DNA of 64,000 bases from Paenibacillus marchantiae (GTDB taxonomy: Bacteria; Bacillota; Bacilli; Paenibacillales; Paenibacillaceae): positions 5,022,001 through 5,086,000 of the forward strand of contig NZ_CP118270.1 of assembly GCF_028771845.1 (NCBI RefSeq), written 5' to 3'. How positions within the stretch are numbered: the stretch's first letter is position 1; every line of letters begins with the position of its first letter. The position numbers and the translations under genes are program-made. Below the pieces are notes generated by a model. That model ran no database searches and was not told the DNA's origin. It was given only the letters and a program-made list of their open reading frames with translations. Shown in pieces: positions 8,170 to 16,576 of this stretch.

Positions 8170-9114
8170 CTAAATCAGTGCGCTTTCTGGATCAACTTTG
8201 CGAACGACCCAGTTCGCGAATAGGATCATTCCGCAGCCCAGTACAGATTGCATGAAGGCAGAGGCGGACGCCATCCCGACTGTCGCGGTTTTGAGTTGTT
8301 TGTACACAAGCACATCGACCGTCGTGGTCACGTTGTAGAGAGAATTGGAGTCCCGCGGCACTTGGAAGAACAAACCAAAATCCGTGGAAAAGATGCCTCC
8401 GACTGACAGGATAAACATCAGCACGATAACAAATTTCATTAAAGGCAGCGTAATATACCGTGTCTGCTGCCACTTACTGGCACCATCAATGACGGCGGCT
8501 TCGTAATACGTTGAATCCATGCTTGTGATTGTCGCCAAGTAGACAACCATCCCATAGCCGAGACCCTTCCACATGTTCATAAACACAAGGAGATAAGGCC
8601 AATACGATGGTTCCATGTACCAATTTTTTGGATCCTGGTTGAAATGGGTCAGAACTTGATTGGCAATCCCCTTGTCATAGCTCAAGAATGCCCAAAGCAC
8701 CGCGGAAACGACAACCCAAGATAGGAAATACGGGAGAAACATCATCGTCTGATAGATCTTGGCTGCCTTGCGGCTGTGCAGCTGTCCAACCATCAATGCA
8801 AGTGACACAGGCACGATGATACCCAGAATAATAAAAATCATGTTGTAACCGATTGTATTGCGAATTACGATCCAGACGTCGTTCGAACTGAACAGGAATT
8901 CAAAGTTTTTGAACCCAATCCAGTCGCTGTTTATAACATTACTGAGAAAATTCCCGTGAATCTTGAAATTCTTAAAAGCGATAATGACACCGAACATCGG
9001 CAAGAAGCTGAACAAAATGTACCAGATTGTGGTCGGAAGCACGAGCAGCGTGAGCTCGGTATCATGCTTGCGCCAGCGTGTTCGTACTCTTTTGCGGGTG
9101 ACTTTTGCTCCCAT
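8170..9114 (-). CDS. Sugar ABC transporter permease (LplB family)
   Basis: This 314-residue permease has a basic N terminus (KVTRKRVRTRWRK), six predicted membrane segments and the EAA motif EAAVIDGASKWQQTRYITLP near residue 200. It matches the LplB family that pairs with YtcP/LplC. It is the first gene of the operon, with AAGAAGGGAAG before the ATG. The 140 bases upstream are AT-rich; a TATTAT -10-like element with a poor -35 is the only promoter candidate. Dependence on the AraC-type regulator encoded downstream would explain a weak core promoter. Confidence 0.92.
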   Translation of the reverse strand: MGAKVTRKRVRTRWRKHDTELTLLVLPTTIWYILFSFLPMFGVIIAFKNFKIHGNFLSNVINSDWIGFKNFEFLFSSNDVWIVIRNTIGYNMIFIILGIIVPVSLALMVGQLHSRKAAKIYQTMMFLPYFLSWVVVSAVLWAFLSYDKGIANQVLTHFNQDPKNWYMEPSYWPYLLVFMNMWKGLGYGMVVYLATITSMDSTYYEAAVIDGASKWQQTRYITLPLMKFVIVLMFILSVGGIFSTDFGLFFQVPRDSNSLYNVTTTVDVLVYKQLKTATVGMASASAFMQSVLGCGMILFANWVVRKVDPESALI

Positions 9115-9257
9115 ATCATTCTTCCCTTCTTGTAGAACCTATCCTCGATTAGTTGTAATTCTATGTAAATCACCAGATGATTCCTAGATCAAAAACGTTA
9201 GATAATAGTCAAAAAACAATAGGTTTTAATATATTCCACATCGATACTTGGTGAGAG

Positions 9258-9298
9258 AATATAAGAAAGACCTTGAGAGTTTACCACCCTCAAGGTCT
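9258..9298 (-). terminator. Terminator behind the aldo/keto reductase remnant
   Basis: AGACCTTGAG (9268-9277) pairs perfectly with CTCAAGGTCT (9289-9298), and the minus strand continues TTTCTTAT. It sits 50 bases after the stop codon of the decayed aldo/keto reductase gene, whose terminator it presumably was. Confidence 0.75.
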
Positions 9299-9346
9299 GC
9301 AACTATCTATTAACTTACGGACGAACCACAACACCATTTTTAAAAT

Positions 9347-9815
9347 TCATCTACGGAAACTCCCACCTGCTATTTCATTCTCTGGAATTGCGGCTTCAAT
9401 TCTTTTCAGGTCACTTTTAATAAATTGGACATCCAGAGACCGGATTGATAAAGATCGATATATTCTACGTTTAACCGTTTTAGCGTGTAGGCCAGATAAT
9501 TTTTTATATGTTGAGGCCTAACTTCCAGGCCGTACATGAATCCGTCTAGCGCCACTAATGCTCCAAACTTTACAGCTAAAAAAGCCTTCTCTCTTTGGCT
9601 GCCTTTAAGTGCCTCACCAATAAGCATTTCATTATGTCCGCTGCTATAAAAATCAGCCGTATTTAAATGAGAAATTCCAGCATCCAACGCGGCAACCACT
9701 GCTCAAAATAATGAATAAGGGACTCGATTTCTCCACGAAACTGCTCTAAGCCCTTAAGTTTTAGATCCGTCTCAGCAAGGTGTTCACGAAGGGTCTCATC
9801 GTGAAATCGACATTA
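9347..9815 (-). pseudogene. Aldo/keto reductase remnant fused to a MerR-like fragment
   Basis: From right to left, about 9700-9815 encodes a helical stretch (REHLAETDLKLKGLEQF and following) like the C-terminal dimerisation helix of MerR regulators, with no DNA-binding part. It changes frame into a piece of an aldo/keto reductase at 9406-9699 containing GISHLNTADFYSSGHNEML and LIGEALKG. That frame stops at 9406. The next bases, in another frame, give the family's C-terminal end (LKRIEAAIPENEIAGGSF) stopping at 9347. About 170 central residues and the N terminus are absent. A MerR regulator next to an aldo/keto reductase is a common pair, so this looks like a multiply deleted relic of one. Confidence 0.7.
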
Positions 9816-10335
9816 TGATATCCTGGGTATCGCTTAAAGAAACAAACCAGTTTTGTAGAAGGATATTATGATGTGTAATGATTTGATCTGCAATTAAAAA
9901 GGAAGAGTCCGCAGTACTGTGACCATCTTTGGCTAAAATAACATCATATCCTAAGCTAAATGCTCTACGACATGTAGCATCAACACATATCTCAGTCTGA
10001 ATTCCTGCGACAATCAGTTGATTAACGTCTAGCTGATTTAAATGTGATTCAAGGGTGGTATCTTGAAATGAATCTGGAAAGTCCTTTTCAATTTTCACAT
10101 CTTGAGCGATCAAGGGTAAGGCGGGATGAAGACTCCACCCTGAGGATTTTTTTGAGGTTAGCGTCCCTAATTTCCCATTATGCTGCGTAAGTATGACTGG
10201 AATCTTACTTATGTGGGCCCACGTAATAAGTTGTTTGATATTATCTAATAATTTTTCACTGTTATGTATAAAGAGAGGATTCATAAATGATCCGATTTGT
10301 ACATCTATGATCAATAATGCTGGCTTGTAGATCAT
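9796..10335 (-). CDS. Isochorismatase-family cysteine hydrolase
   Basis: The 179-residue protein has the family layout: the catalytic Asp in LLIIDVQIGSF near residue 10, Lys in the VKIEKDFPDSF region, a cis-peptide region, and the catalytic Cys in GIQTEICVDATCRRA near residue 118. GAGGAGGGG precedes the ATG. Length and motifs are complete, so it is probably active on an amide or on isochorismate-like ethers; the substrate cannot be told from sequence. The last codons overlap the MerR-like remnant, so a deletion junction may lie close to its 3' end. Confidence 0.9.
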   Translation of the reverse strand: MIYKPALLIIDVQIGSFMNPLFIHNSEKLLDNIKQLITWAHISKIPVILTQHNGKLGTLTSKKSSGWSLHPALPLIAQDVKIEKDFPDSFQDTTLESHLNQLDVNQLIVAGIQTEICVDATCRRAFSLGYDVILAKDGHSTADSSFLIADQIITHHNILLQNWFVSLSDTQDIIMSISR

Positions 10336-10440
10336 AACTTTCCCCTCCTCATCCTGGATACTTCTTCATTCATTCTTGAGGTTAGAATTGCCCGTAAGCA
10401 TAATTATATTCATTATTTTTTACACCTAATCAGTTATGAG

Positions 10441-10482
10441 ACAAAGTTCTTGCCCTCTGTTTGGTACAAGAACTTTGTTTTG
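10441..10482. repeat. Palindromic repeat, copy A
   Basis: ACAAAGTTCTTG (10441-10452) pairs with CAAGAACTTTGT (10467-10478). The stem and the loop CCCTCTGTTTGG are nearly the same as at 36674-36709, so this is a dispersed palindromic element and not a chance hairpin. On the plus strand it is followed by TTTTGA, so it could end plus-strand transcription, but no complete plus-strand gene precedes it. Confidence 0.65.
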
Positions 10483-10510
10483 AATAAACTCTGAAATACT
10501 CATACTTCTT

Positions 10511-10865
10511 ATGAATTCCATGCATGTTGAGGAGGCTCAAAAAAAGCTGCTTCAAAAGTATGTCTCTATAGATATTATTGATCAGGTGTTTCCAGAGGAT
10601 ATCTCTAAGCAAACGTACTTGGATGGACAACTTTACAATTTGTTATTGCTTGTCCATCGAGCTATCGTAAAGGATCTTAAACCAGACCATCCTTTCCTAC
10701 AACAGCAGTTGCATGGCATATTTGCAGATACTCCATTACGTAAACGAAGAACTGTATAAAAACGTAAAACCCTATGAGTCGTTGGTGCCTAAGCATACTA
10801 TGGATTTTTTAATAGAAGCATTTGAGGTATTAAATACGAAGAAGAATTCTTCTCTAAAGGATTAA
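10511..10865 (+). pseudogene. Frameshifted gene for an unidentified helical protein
   Basis: Frame one from about 10511 gives a helical protein (KKLLQKYVSIDIIDQVFPED, LYNLLLLVHRAIVKDL) until about 10712. The coherent sequence then continues in the +1 frame from 10713 (MAYLQILHYVNEELYKN...MDFLIEAFEVLN) to TAA at 10863-10865. One base missing near 10709-10715 would restore a single protein of about 118 residues. There is no good ribosome binding site before 10511, and the palindrome at 10441-10478 lies just upstream, so the 5' end may also be lost. I do not recognise the family. Confidence 0.5.
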
Positions 10866-10881
10866 ACCGAGGGTTACATAT

Positions 10882-10921
10882 AAAAAAGGAGAGCCGCCTT
10901 TATATAAGCAGTTCTCCTTAT
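10882..10921 (-). terminator. Terminator of the purine permease gene
   Basis: On the minus strand AAGGAGA pairs with TCTCCTT across a loop with further pairing, and a T-run follows. It lies directly behind the stop codon of the permease at 10939. Confidence 0.75.
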
Positions 10922-10938
10922 TTGGATTAAACCGTTTC

Positions 10939-12237
10939 TTAGTGGTCCAGGAATACAAGCTGGATGAAGAACAATACCGCAAAAATGTAGAATATCGGAT
11001 GAACATCCTTACCCTTTCCGCGAAGCAGCTTGAGTACCGGATAGAAAATGAAGCCTACGCCGATGCCTGTCGCAATACTGTGCGTCAACGGAGTAAGTAT
11101 GATAATCAGGAAGGCAGGAAATGTTTCTTCGAGATCCTTCCAATTGATTTTGCTGATTACGCTAATCATAAAGTAACCCACAATAATCAGTGCCGGAGAA
11201 GTGATCGCCGGGATACCTGATATCACACTAACGATAGGTGTAAAGAACAAAGTAAGAGCAAGCAGTACACTTACCGTAACCGCCGTCAGTCCTGTTCTTC
11301 CTCCTGCAGCCACCCCTGTGCTGGACTCGATATAAGCCGATGTTGGGCTTGTTCCGAGCAAAGCGCCAGTCGTAGTCCCTACAGCATCTGCCAATAGGGC
11401 GCCGCGTGAGCGCGGAAACTTACCTTCCTTCAGCAGTCCTGCTTGTTCAGCAACGCCGAGCATTGTCCCCGTCGTATCAAACAGCGTGATCAACAGGAAC
11501 GTGAATATGATGGTATACAAACCATTAGAGAATACGCCTGCCAAATCCAGTTGGAAAGCCGTTGACGTGAGGCCTTGCGGCAAGGATACAATCGACTCCG
11601 GCATTTGAAATAGTCCCATGATCCAGGCAAGAACCGCTGTTACCACCATTCCGATGAACAGATAACCTTTTACATTGTAAGCCATAAGCACAACCGTGAT
11701 AATCAAACCGATAATGGTCAGGTAAGTCATAGGCTCTGCCAAGTTCCCGATCGTAATCAAATTTGATTCTGAATCGGCAATAATCCCGGAATTTTGCAGG
11801 CCGACCGTTGTAATAAACAATCCAATCCCTGCTGTTATCGCGTGCTTAAGACTCGCAGGAATGGCATCAAGCAGCATGTAACGAAATGAAGTAAGCGATA
11901 AAATAATAAACAAAAGCCCTGCTATAAATACAGCTCCTAGTGCAACCTGCCAAGACACCCCATATCCAGCAACTACACTATAGGCAAAGAATGCATTCAG
12001 ACCCATGCCAGGCGCTATGACAATCGGATAATTGGACCCGATTCCCATAATCAGCGTCGCCACAATACTCGCCAACACCGTAGCAATGAATACTCCGTTA
12101 AAGTCCATTCCTGTGCTGCTGAGTATTCCCGGGTTTACGATAACTATGTATACCATTGTGAAGAAAGTCGTGATCCCTGCGATGATCTCTGTTGAAACAG
12201 TCGTACCTCTTTCTTTTAGTTTGAACCAATTGTCCAT
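10939..12237 (-). CDS. pbuG: NCS2-family guanine/hypoxanthine permease (AzgA/PbuG type)
   Basis: The 432-residue protein has about 12-14 membrane segments and matches the AzgA branch of the NCS2 family. It begins with FKLKERGTTVSTEIIAGIT and has VNPGILSSTGMDF, the MGLNAFFAY motif and the TSPTSAYIESSTGVAAGGRTG segment of the substrate site. It should import hypoxanthine, guanine or adenine by proton symport. A strong promoter (12415-12443) and a 170-base leader with an intrinsic terminator precede it, suggesting regulation by purine supply. A canonical purine riboswitch is not visible in the leader. Confidence 0.9.
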   Translation of the reverse strand: MDNWFKLKERGTTVSTEIIAGITTFFTMVYIVIVNPGILSSTGMDFNGVFIATVLASIVATLIMGIGSNYPIVIAPGMGLNAFFAYSVVAGYGVSWQVALGAVFIAGLLFIILSLTSFRYMLLDAIPASLKHAITAGIGLFITTVGLQNSGIIADSESNLITIGNLAEPMTYLTIIGLIITVVLMAYNVKGYLFIGMVVTAVLAWIMGLFQMPESIVSLPQGLTSTAFQLDLAGVFSNGLYTIIFTFLLITLFDTTGTMLGVAEQAGLLKEGKFPRSRGALLADAVGTTTGALLGTSPTSAYIESSTGVAAGGRTGLTAVTVSVLLALTLFFTPIVSVISGIPAITSPALIIVGYFMISVISKINWKDLEETFPAFLIIILTPLTHSIATGIGVGFIFYPVLKLLRGKGKDVHPIFYIFAVLFFIQLVFLDH

Positions 12238-12283
12238 GATTAAAGCCAGCCTCCAACTTTCAAATTATTCTCCAGAGCAAAAA

Positions 12284-12348
12284 CAAAAAAATCCTAATCA
12301 TCGTAATAGGATTGTAATATTACCGCTCCTATATTCGTCATTAGGATT
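12284..12348 (-). terminator. Leader terminator (attenuator) before the purine permease
   Basis: Read on the minus strand, ATCCTAAT (from 12347) pairs with ATTAGGAT (to 12291), enclosing further nested pairing (TATAGGA with TCCTATTA, and GTAATATTAC). Seven T residues follow. It lies between the promoter and the start codon, so transcription must read through it. Upstream leader bases ATCATTGG can pair with the first terminator arm and would act as an antiterminator. The ligand or protein controlling it is not evident. Confidence 0.75.
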
Positions 12349-12414
12349 AAAAAGCTAAGATTCTAAACCAATGATAAGGATACTCATATCTGCTTTACCC
12401 TGATGCCCTTTCGA

Positions 12415-12443
12415 ATTTTAATAAATATAACACTCATTGTCAA
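12415..12443 (-). promoter_or_regulatory. SigA promoter of the purine permease
   Basis: TTGACA (12438-12443) and TAAAAT (12415-12420) are separated by exactly 17 bases on the minus strand. The start point near 12408 gives a leader of about 170 bases. Confidence 0.8.
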
Positions 12444-12645
12444 TGAATTAACGTATTGTTCACAGTTATTTACGAACTATATAGAGATGACATTAAGTAT
12501 TCATTCGTTTTTCTGGAATAAGTTATACTGAATTTAATTCCCAATTCGCATGTATTTGCTTAAATGTTTTTAATTACGGCGATCAAAGAAAACGCCGATA
12601 TACGGCAAAAGAGGCCCATTCCTTTAAATACTTATACCGATAAAA

Positions 12646-12670
12646 CAAAAAAGCCGCTGAAATAGCGACT
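12646..12670 (-). terminator. Rho-independent terminator (repeat-family copy 2)
   Basis: The stem is the repeated AGTCGCTA...AGCGGCT cassette with a T-run on the minus strand, directly behind the GNAT gene ending at 12681. Confidence 0.8.
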
Positions 12671-12680
12671 ATAATTAAGA

Positions 12681-13481
12681 CTATATTTTTGTCGTGGATA
12701 AAGTAAAATTCACAATAGAAAGTTCCGTTGTTGTTTGATACCCCAAGCCTTCATATAAGCGAACAGCAGGCAAGTTATTTGCTAATACACCCAGATAGAC
12801 ATCTGGTGACAGTTTTTTACCGAGGTGTGTCAATTCACTTGTTAGGCGTTTAGCTAATCCTCTTCCTCTGTAATCTAACCTGGTAACAATGTTCCCAAGC
12901 TCTACTAGCTGAGAGTCATAAAAATGGTATCCGCCCACAGCTATGAAATCTTCACTTTCCTTAATTCCAAGAAAAGGATAATCCACTAACTCACTCCTTG
13001 TGAAAAACCTCATTTCCCCACTATGTAAAAAATCAATTACCTTAGAATAATCATTTTCATTTATCCTTTTTGCAATGTTAGATTCAAGGAGTTTCGATTC
13101 ATCCTGATGTTTCATAGTTAAAAAACGTTGAGGAATTCCTTTGATGAGACCGAAGGATTGAAAAAGTTCAAGGTCCTGTTGACAGAGTATCGTGCCACAT
13201 ACAGCACTTTCGTCAAGTTGGATCGTTTCTCTTGTAAAAGCAATGAGTTCTGGAAAAAAGATATCACGATCTTCAACTCGGAAGAAAGAAAATGCAGGAA
13301 AGGATAGTTCGCTAAAATAAGCTAATACGGCTGTAAGTTGACTATTCGTAAATTGACCAACATATTGAGCCTTATCCTTACGTTGCGTTAAATAACTATA
13401 AAAAAGCAAATTCTGTTCTGTATTAATGTGGGGCAATAATTCAAGAATTGTATCGTGAGTAAGCAATTGATGCGAAACCAT
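12681..13481 (-). CDS. GNAT-family N-acetyltransferase
   Basis: The 266-residue protein starts MVSHQLLTHD. The upstream in-frame ATG at 13541 was rejected because AGAGGTG lies correctly spaced before 13481 and the longer frame would overlap the preceding gene. The C-terminal part (about 150-260) has a GNAT fold with the acetyl-CoA loop RGRGLAKRL and the closing NLPAVRLYEGLGY motif. The N-terminal half resembles the duplicated, degenerate domain of tandem GNAT proteins. The acceptor substrate is unknown. It follows a small membrane protein gene by 25 bases and ends at a repeat-family terminator. Confidence 0.85.
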   Translation of the reverse strand: MVSHQLLTHDTILELLPHINTEQNLLFYSYLTQRKDKAQYVGQFTNSQLTAVLAYFSELSFPAFSFFRVEDRDIFFPELIAFTRETIQLDESAVCGTILCQQDLELFQSFGLIKGIPQRFLTMKHQDESKLLESNIAKRINENDYSKVIDFLHSGEMRFFTRSELVDYPFLGIKESEDFIAVGGYHFYDSQLVELGNIVTRLDYRGRGLAKRLTSELTHLGKKLSPDVYLGVLANNLPAVRLYEGLGYQTTTELSIVNFTLSTTKI

Positions 13482-13506
13482 TTTAACACCTCTCAAACTA
13501 TAATTT

Positions 13507-13689
13507 CTATTCTGTTTTTTTATATTTTTTTCTTTCAACAAATACCCAGATATAGTACGTCAACCAAAATACAATAGGAACTAAGAATACATAAGCTCTC
13601 TGATTTACTGGAAGAAAATACATTATAAACAGTCCAATTATTAACATCGGTGGCATCAGGATAAAGTACTTTTTCTTATCTATGTTCAT
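13507..13689 (-). CDS. Small membrane protein (60 aa)
   Basis: The protein has a short basic start (MNIDKKKY), two hydrophobic segments (about 8-25 and 32-50, containing LIIGLFIMYFLP and VPIVFWLTYYIWVF) and a basic tail ERKKYKKTE, so it should be a two-pass membrane protein with both ends inside. GGAGGG lies immediately before the ATG, which is unusually close; no other start fits better. It precedes the GNAT gene in the same direction. The family was not recognised. Confidence 0.6.
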   Translation of the reverse strand: MNIDKKKYFILMPPMLIIGLFIMYFLPVNQRAYVFLVPIVFWLTYYIWVFVERKKYKKTE

Positions 13690-13812
13690 CCCTCCATTTG
13701 TTCAATATTCATAATAATAACATTCATTTATTTCTTTGATAAGATTCGCATCTGCTGCCAAAAGTAGAGTATAGTAGGCGTAGTTAAAATTATATTCTAG
13801 GAGGCTACAACC

Positions 13813-14211
13813 ATGTCACAGGAGATCTGGATTAACCTGCCTGTCAAAGATGTTGAGAAGTCAACTGCCTTTTTCAATGAAATTGGATTCCATGCGGTGA
13901 GCGTTGGGAACGAGAGAGCCCAGCTTTCCATAGGTCAAACAACGATTTTGCTGTTCCCGGAGTCGACGTTTGAGAAATTCACAGGTTCAAAAACAGCAGA
14001 TACTTCCAATAGCGCTGAAGTAATATTTTCCATTGGCGCTGAAAGCAGAGAAAAAGTAGATACCTTTATTCAAAAAGTAGAGTCTGCCGGAGGAAGCATC
14101 TTTGGCAAACCGAGTGAAATCGACGGCTGGATGTACGGCGCAGGATTTGCCGACCTGGACGGTCACCGCTGGAACCTGCTTTACATGGATGAGAGCAAAA
14201 TGCCGAAATAA
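13813..14211 (+). CDS. VOC-family (glyoxalase-like) protein
   Basis: The 132-residue protein has the two beta-alpha-beta-beta-beta units of the vicinal oxygen chelate fold. It begins with IWINLPVKDVEKSTAFF and ends with ADLDGHRWNLLYMD, where Asp/His of the second unit lie in the usual metal-binding region. It resembles the PhnB-like lactoylglutathione lyase relatives whose reactions are mostly unknown. AGGAGG lies 9 bases before the ATG. It is a single-gene unit followed by a hairpin shared with the converging ABC operon. Confidence 0.85.
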   Translation: MSQEIWINLPVKDVEKSTAFFNEIGFHAVSVGNERAQLSIGQTTILLFPESTFEKFTGSKTADTSNSAEVIFSIGAESREKVDTFIQKVESAGGSIFGKPSEIDGWMYGAGFADLDGHRWNLLYMDESKMPK

Positions 14212-14217
14212 TAAGTG

Positions 14218-14253
14218 AAAACGCCGGTTACCTGTTTAAGGTCATCGGCGTTC
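14218..14253. terminator. Bidirectional hairpin between converging genes
   Basis: AACGCCGGT pairs with ATCGGCGTT across a 15-base loop that itself contains complementary ACCT/AGGT. It lies 7 bases after the VOC stop codon. The minus-strand side is followed by TTTTCAC. It may serve both the VOC gene and the ABC operon coming from the right. Confidence 0.6.
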
Positions 14254-14331
14254 CTCCTATTTCTAAGTACAACGCAGCTGCCGGAGCATACATGTGACGA
14301 ACAAACTACAAAATGGATTGAGATGGATGAG

Positions 14332-16542
14332 TTACCCCGTCTGCTCTTTCTTCGACATCTCCCTCTGGGCTGTAATCAGTGTGTAGTAAATGCCTTTTTT
14401 CTCTATTAGCTCGGCATGGGAGCCAATTTCTGCAATCTTGCCTTTCTCCAGTACCATCAGCCGGTCGGCATTGCGGAGTGTTGACAGCCTGTGGGCAATC
14501 GCAATCGTTGTCCTTCCTCTCATTACCTGCTGGAGCGCCGTCTGAATGACACTTTCCGTCTCAATATCGAGTGCAGAAGTCGCTTCATCCAGAATAAGAA
14601 TTGGCGGATCATTCAGAATCGCTCTTGCAATTGCCAGACGCTGGCGCTCACCACCGGATATATTGTTCCCGTTCTCCTGAAGCAGCGTGTCGTACCCATC
14701 CGGCAGATTGATAATAAATGAATGCGCATTAGCAATTCTGGCCGCCCGGATGACTTCTTCCTCCGTCGCTTGCGGCTTAGAGTAACGGATATTATCAAGT
14801 ATCGTGCCTGTGAATAGGAAGGTCTCCTGAAGCACGACACCAATCTGGGAGTGAATGTCATCCTTCTGGATGTCCCGAATGTCTACACCATCAATTTTAA
14901 TTTGACCTTCATTCACATCATAGAAGCGGGAGACCAGATTAATCAGGGTAGACTTGCCCGATCCCGAATGACCCACCAACCCAATCATTTCCCCATTACG
15001 AATATCAAAAGACACATCCTTCAGCACCGGCTCATAGGAGTTATAGCCAAAGTACACACTGCGGAACGAAACCTCGCCATGAATCGTATGTCTCACTGTT
15101 TTATCAGTCTCCACTACATCCGGCTGCTCGTCAATGACCGAAAAAACGCGGTCAATGGAAATCATCGCATTGGAGACCCATCTTGGCATGAACATCATCC
15201 AGGCGATCGGTCCAAACACCATGGACGCATACATGCTGAACTTGATCAGTTCACCTACATTCATCTGATTGTTCAAAATCATGTTAGAGCCAAGCAGCAA
15301 CACAACATATTGGCCAAGCTGAATTAAATAATTCGTTATCGGGGCCAGCATGTTGAACAGACTCTCGGTTCTTATCGTAGCGGCAGCAAAATCACTGTTA
15401 TGGGACCGGAATTTTTTGATCTCCGTGGCTTCCTTGCCGAATGCCTTGACAACCCGGATTCCGCTCAGCACATCATGCAGAAAAGAACTCCCCCGGTCGT
15501 AGATTGCCCACTGTTTTTGATACAGTTTCCAGAGCACATGTTTCCAGATGTACATATTCATGTAGGCGACAATAGGGGCAGGCAACAGCACAACACATGC
15601 CAGGCGCCAGTCAGCGCTGAAGAGTAGGCTACTAGCCGCAACCAGCAAAATCATTTGATAGATTGCTGTTGTGCATAGCTCTTGAATCAATTGCCGAATC
15701 CGGTCTGTATCCGCCGTTACCCGGTTCATTATATCTCCCGCCCGTTGAGAGGTCATGAAGCCAAGCGGCAGGCTCAGTACTCGTTCATACACCATTTTGC
15801 GCAGATCGGCGGCAATATTGGAGCTGACATTCGCCATGACCCGTGCCCGAATAATCGCCAGCAGTTCTCCGGCCACAAGTCCTCCGATCATGGCGGCAAG
15901 TGCGAAATAGAACAGCTTCATGCTCGGACTATGTCCGTCAGACGGCTGCAAGACACCGTTAATCAGAATTTCCTGAAAATAAGGTCCTGCCAGTGCAATA
16001 GCGGAAGCCGCTATCATGACAATAAGACCCATCGCCAGCGGCTTCCAATGCTGCTTCGAGACACCGAACAGCTTTTTGAACGCCGCGGACTTGCTCATGC
16101 ATCTGGGGCATACACGGGTTCCTTGCACTAGTCGATCACCGCACTTAACACAGACGTTTTCCTCATCATTATTGAAAATCCGAACTTTGCGGGCTGCTGA
16201 TTTATCATTCAGCACTTGTGCAATATAACCGAAGCGTGGAGCATGCTCCATGGAGGAGCGGACGAGGATACGCTTTCCCTGCTCATCTTCGGTCTCCAGC
16301 ACAATATTTCCGATAAGCGGAATGACTTTGTACTCCCATGAGTCAGCAATAATACCGGTTTCCTTCGCTTGACCATGCTCGATGTAAGCCCATTTATTCT
16401 GCCCGATAACCAGAAATCCGGCCGTACGGTAGCCAAGTAGCGACAGATTAGCGGGCACACAATATTCAATGTCAGTTCCGACAGCCTGCACAGCAGCTTT
16501 CACATCCGGCTCTGCAAGCGAAAAATTCAAATCCATAGGCAT
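14332..16542 (-). CDS. ABC exporter half-transporter with N-terminal zinc ribbon
   Basis: The 736-residue protein begins with about 130 residues resembling a small beta-rich (PH-like) domain. A CxxC...CxxC pair follows (CVKC and CPRC near residues 135-150), which could bind zinc, then six membrane segments (about 165-450) and a C-terminal ATPase. The ATPase has the Walker A GHSGSGKST, the signature ISGGERQRL, Walker B ILILDEATSALD and the switch His in AIAHRLSTL. It is an exporter-type (ABCB-like) half-transporter. It is the third gene of the operon with the DUF1854 protein and the second ABC protein and probably forms a heterodimer with the latter. Both ATP sites look intact. The substrate is unknown. 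Confidence 0.9.
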   Translation of the reverse strand: MPMDLNFSLAEPDVKAAVQAVGTDIEYCVPANLSLLGYRTAGFLVIGQNKWAYIEHGQAKETGIIADSWEYKVIPLIGNIVLETEDEQGKRILVRSSMEHAPRFGYIAQVLNDKSAARKVRIFNNDEENVCVKCGDRLVQGTRVCPRCMSKSAAFKKLFGVSKQHWKPLAMGLIVMIAASAIALAGPYFQEILINGVLQPSDGHSPSMKLFYFALAAMIGGLVAGELLAIIRARVMANVSSNIAADLRKMVYERVLSLPLGFMTSQRAGDIMNRVTADTDRIRQLIQELCTTAIYQMILLVAASSLLFSADWRLACVVLLPAPIVAYMNMYIWKHVLWKLYQKQWAIYDRGSSFLHDVLSGIRVVKAFGKEATEIKKFRSHNSDFAAATIRTESLFNMLAPITNYLIQLGQYVVLLLGSNMILNNQMNVGELIKFSMYASMVFGPIAWMMFMPRWVSNAMISIDRVFSVIDEQPDVVETDKTVRHTIHGEVSFRSVYFGYNSYEPVLKDVSFDIRNGEMIGLVGHSGSGKSTLINLVSRFYDVNEGQIKIDGVDIRDIQKDDIHSQIGVVLQETFLFTGTILDNIRYSKPQATEEEVIRAARIANAHSFIINLPDGYDTLLQENGNNISGGERQRLAIARAILNDPPILILDEATSALDIETESVIQTALQQVMRGRTTIAIAHRLSTLRNADRLMVLEKGKIAEIGSHAELIEKKGIYYTLITAQREMSKKEQTG

Positions 16543-16576
16543 TCACCATCCTTCATGTCCGCTCTAGTCAACTTGA

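Noticed and set aside
10942..11220. Plus-strand frame of 92 codons
   Set aside because: Shadow of the purine permease gene; no ribosome binding site, and composition reflects the opposite strand.
12240..12440. Purine riboswitch upstream of the permease
   Set aside because: Promoter, leader and terminator are present, but the conserved purine-aptamer core (TATA...GTTTCTACC type) could not be found.
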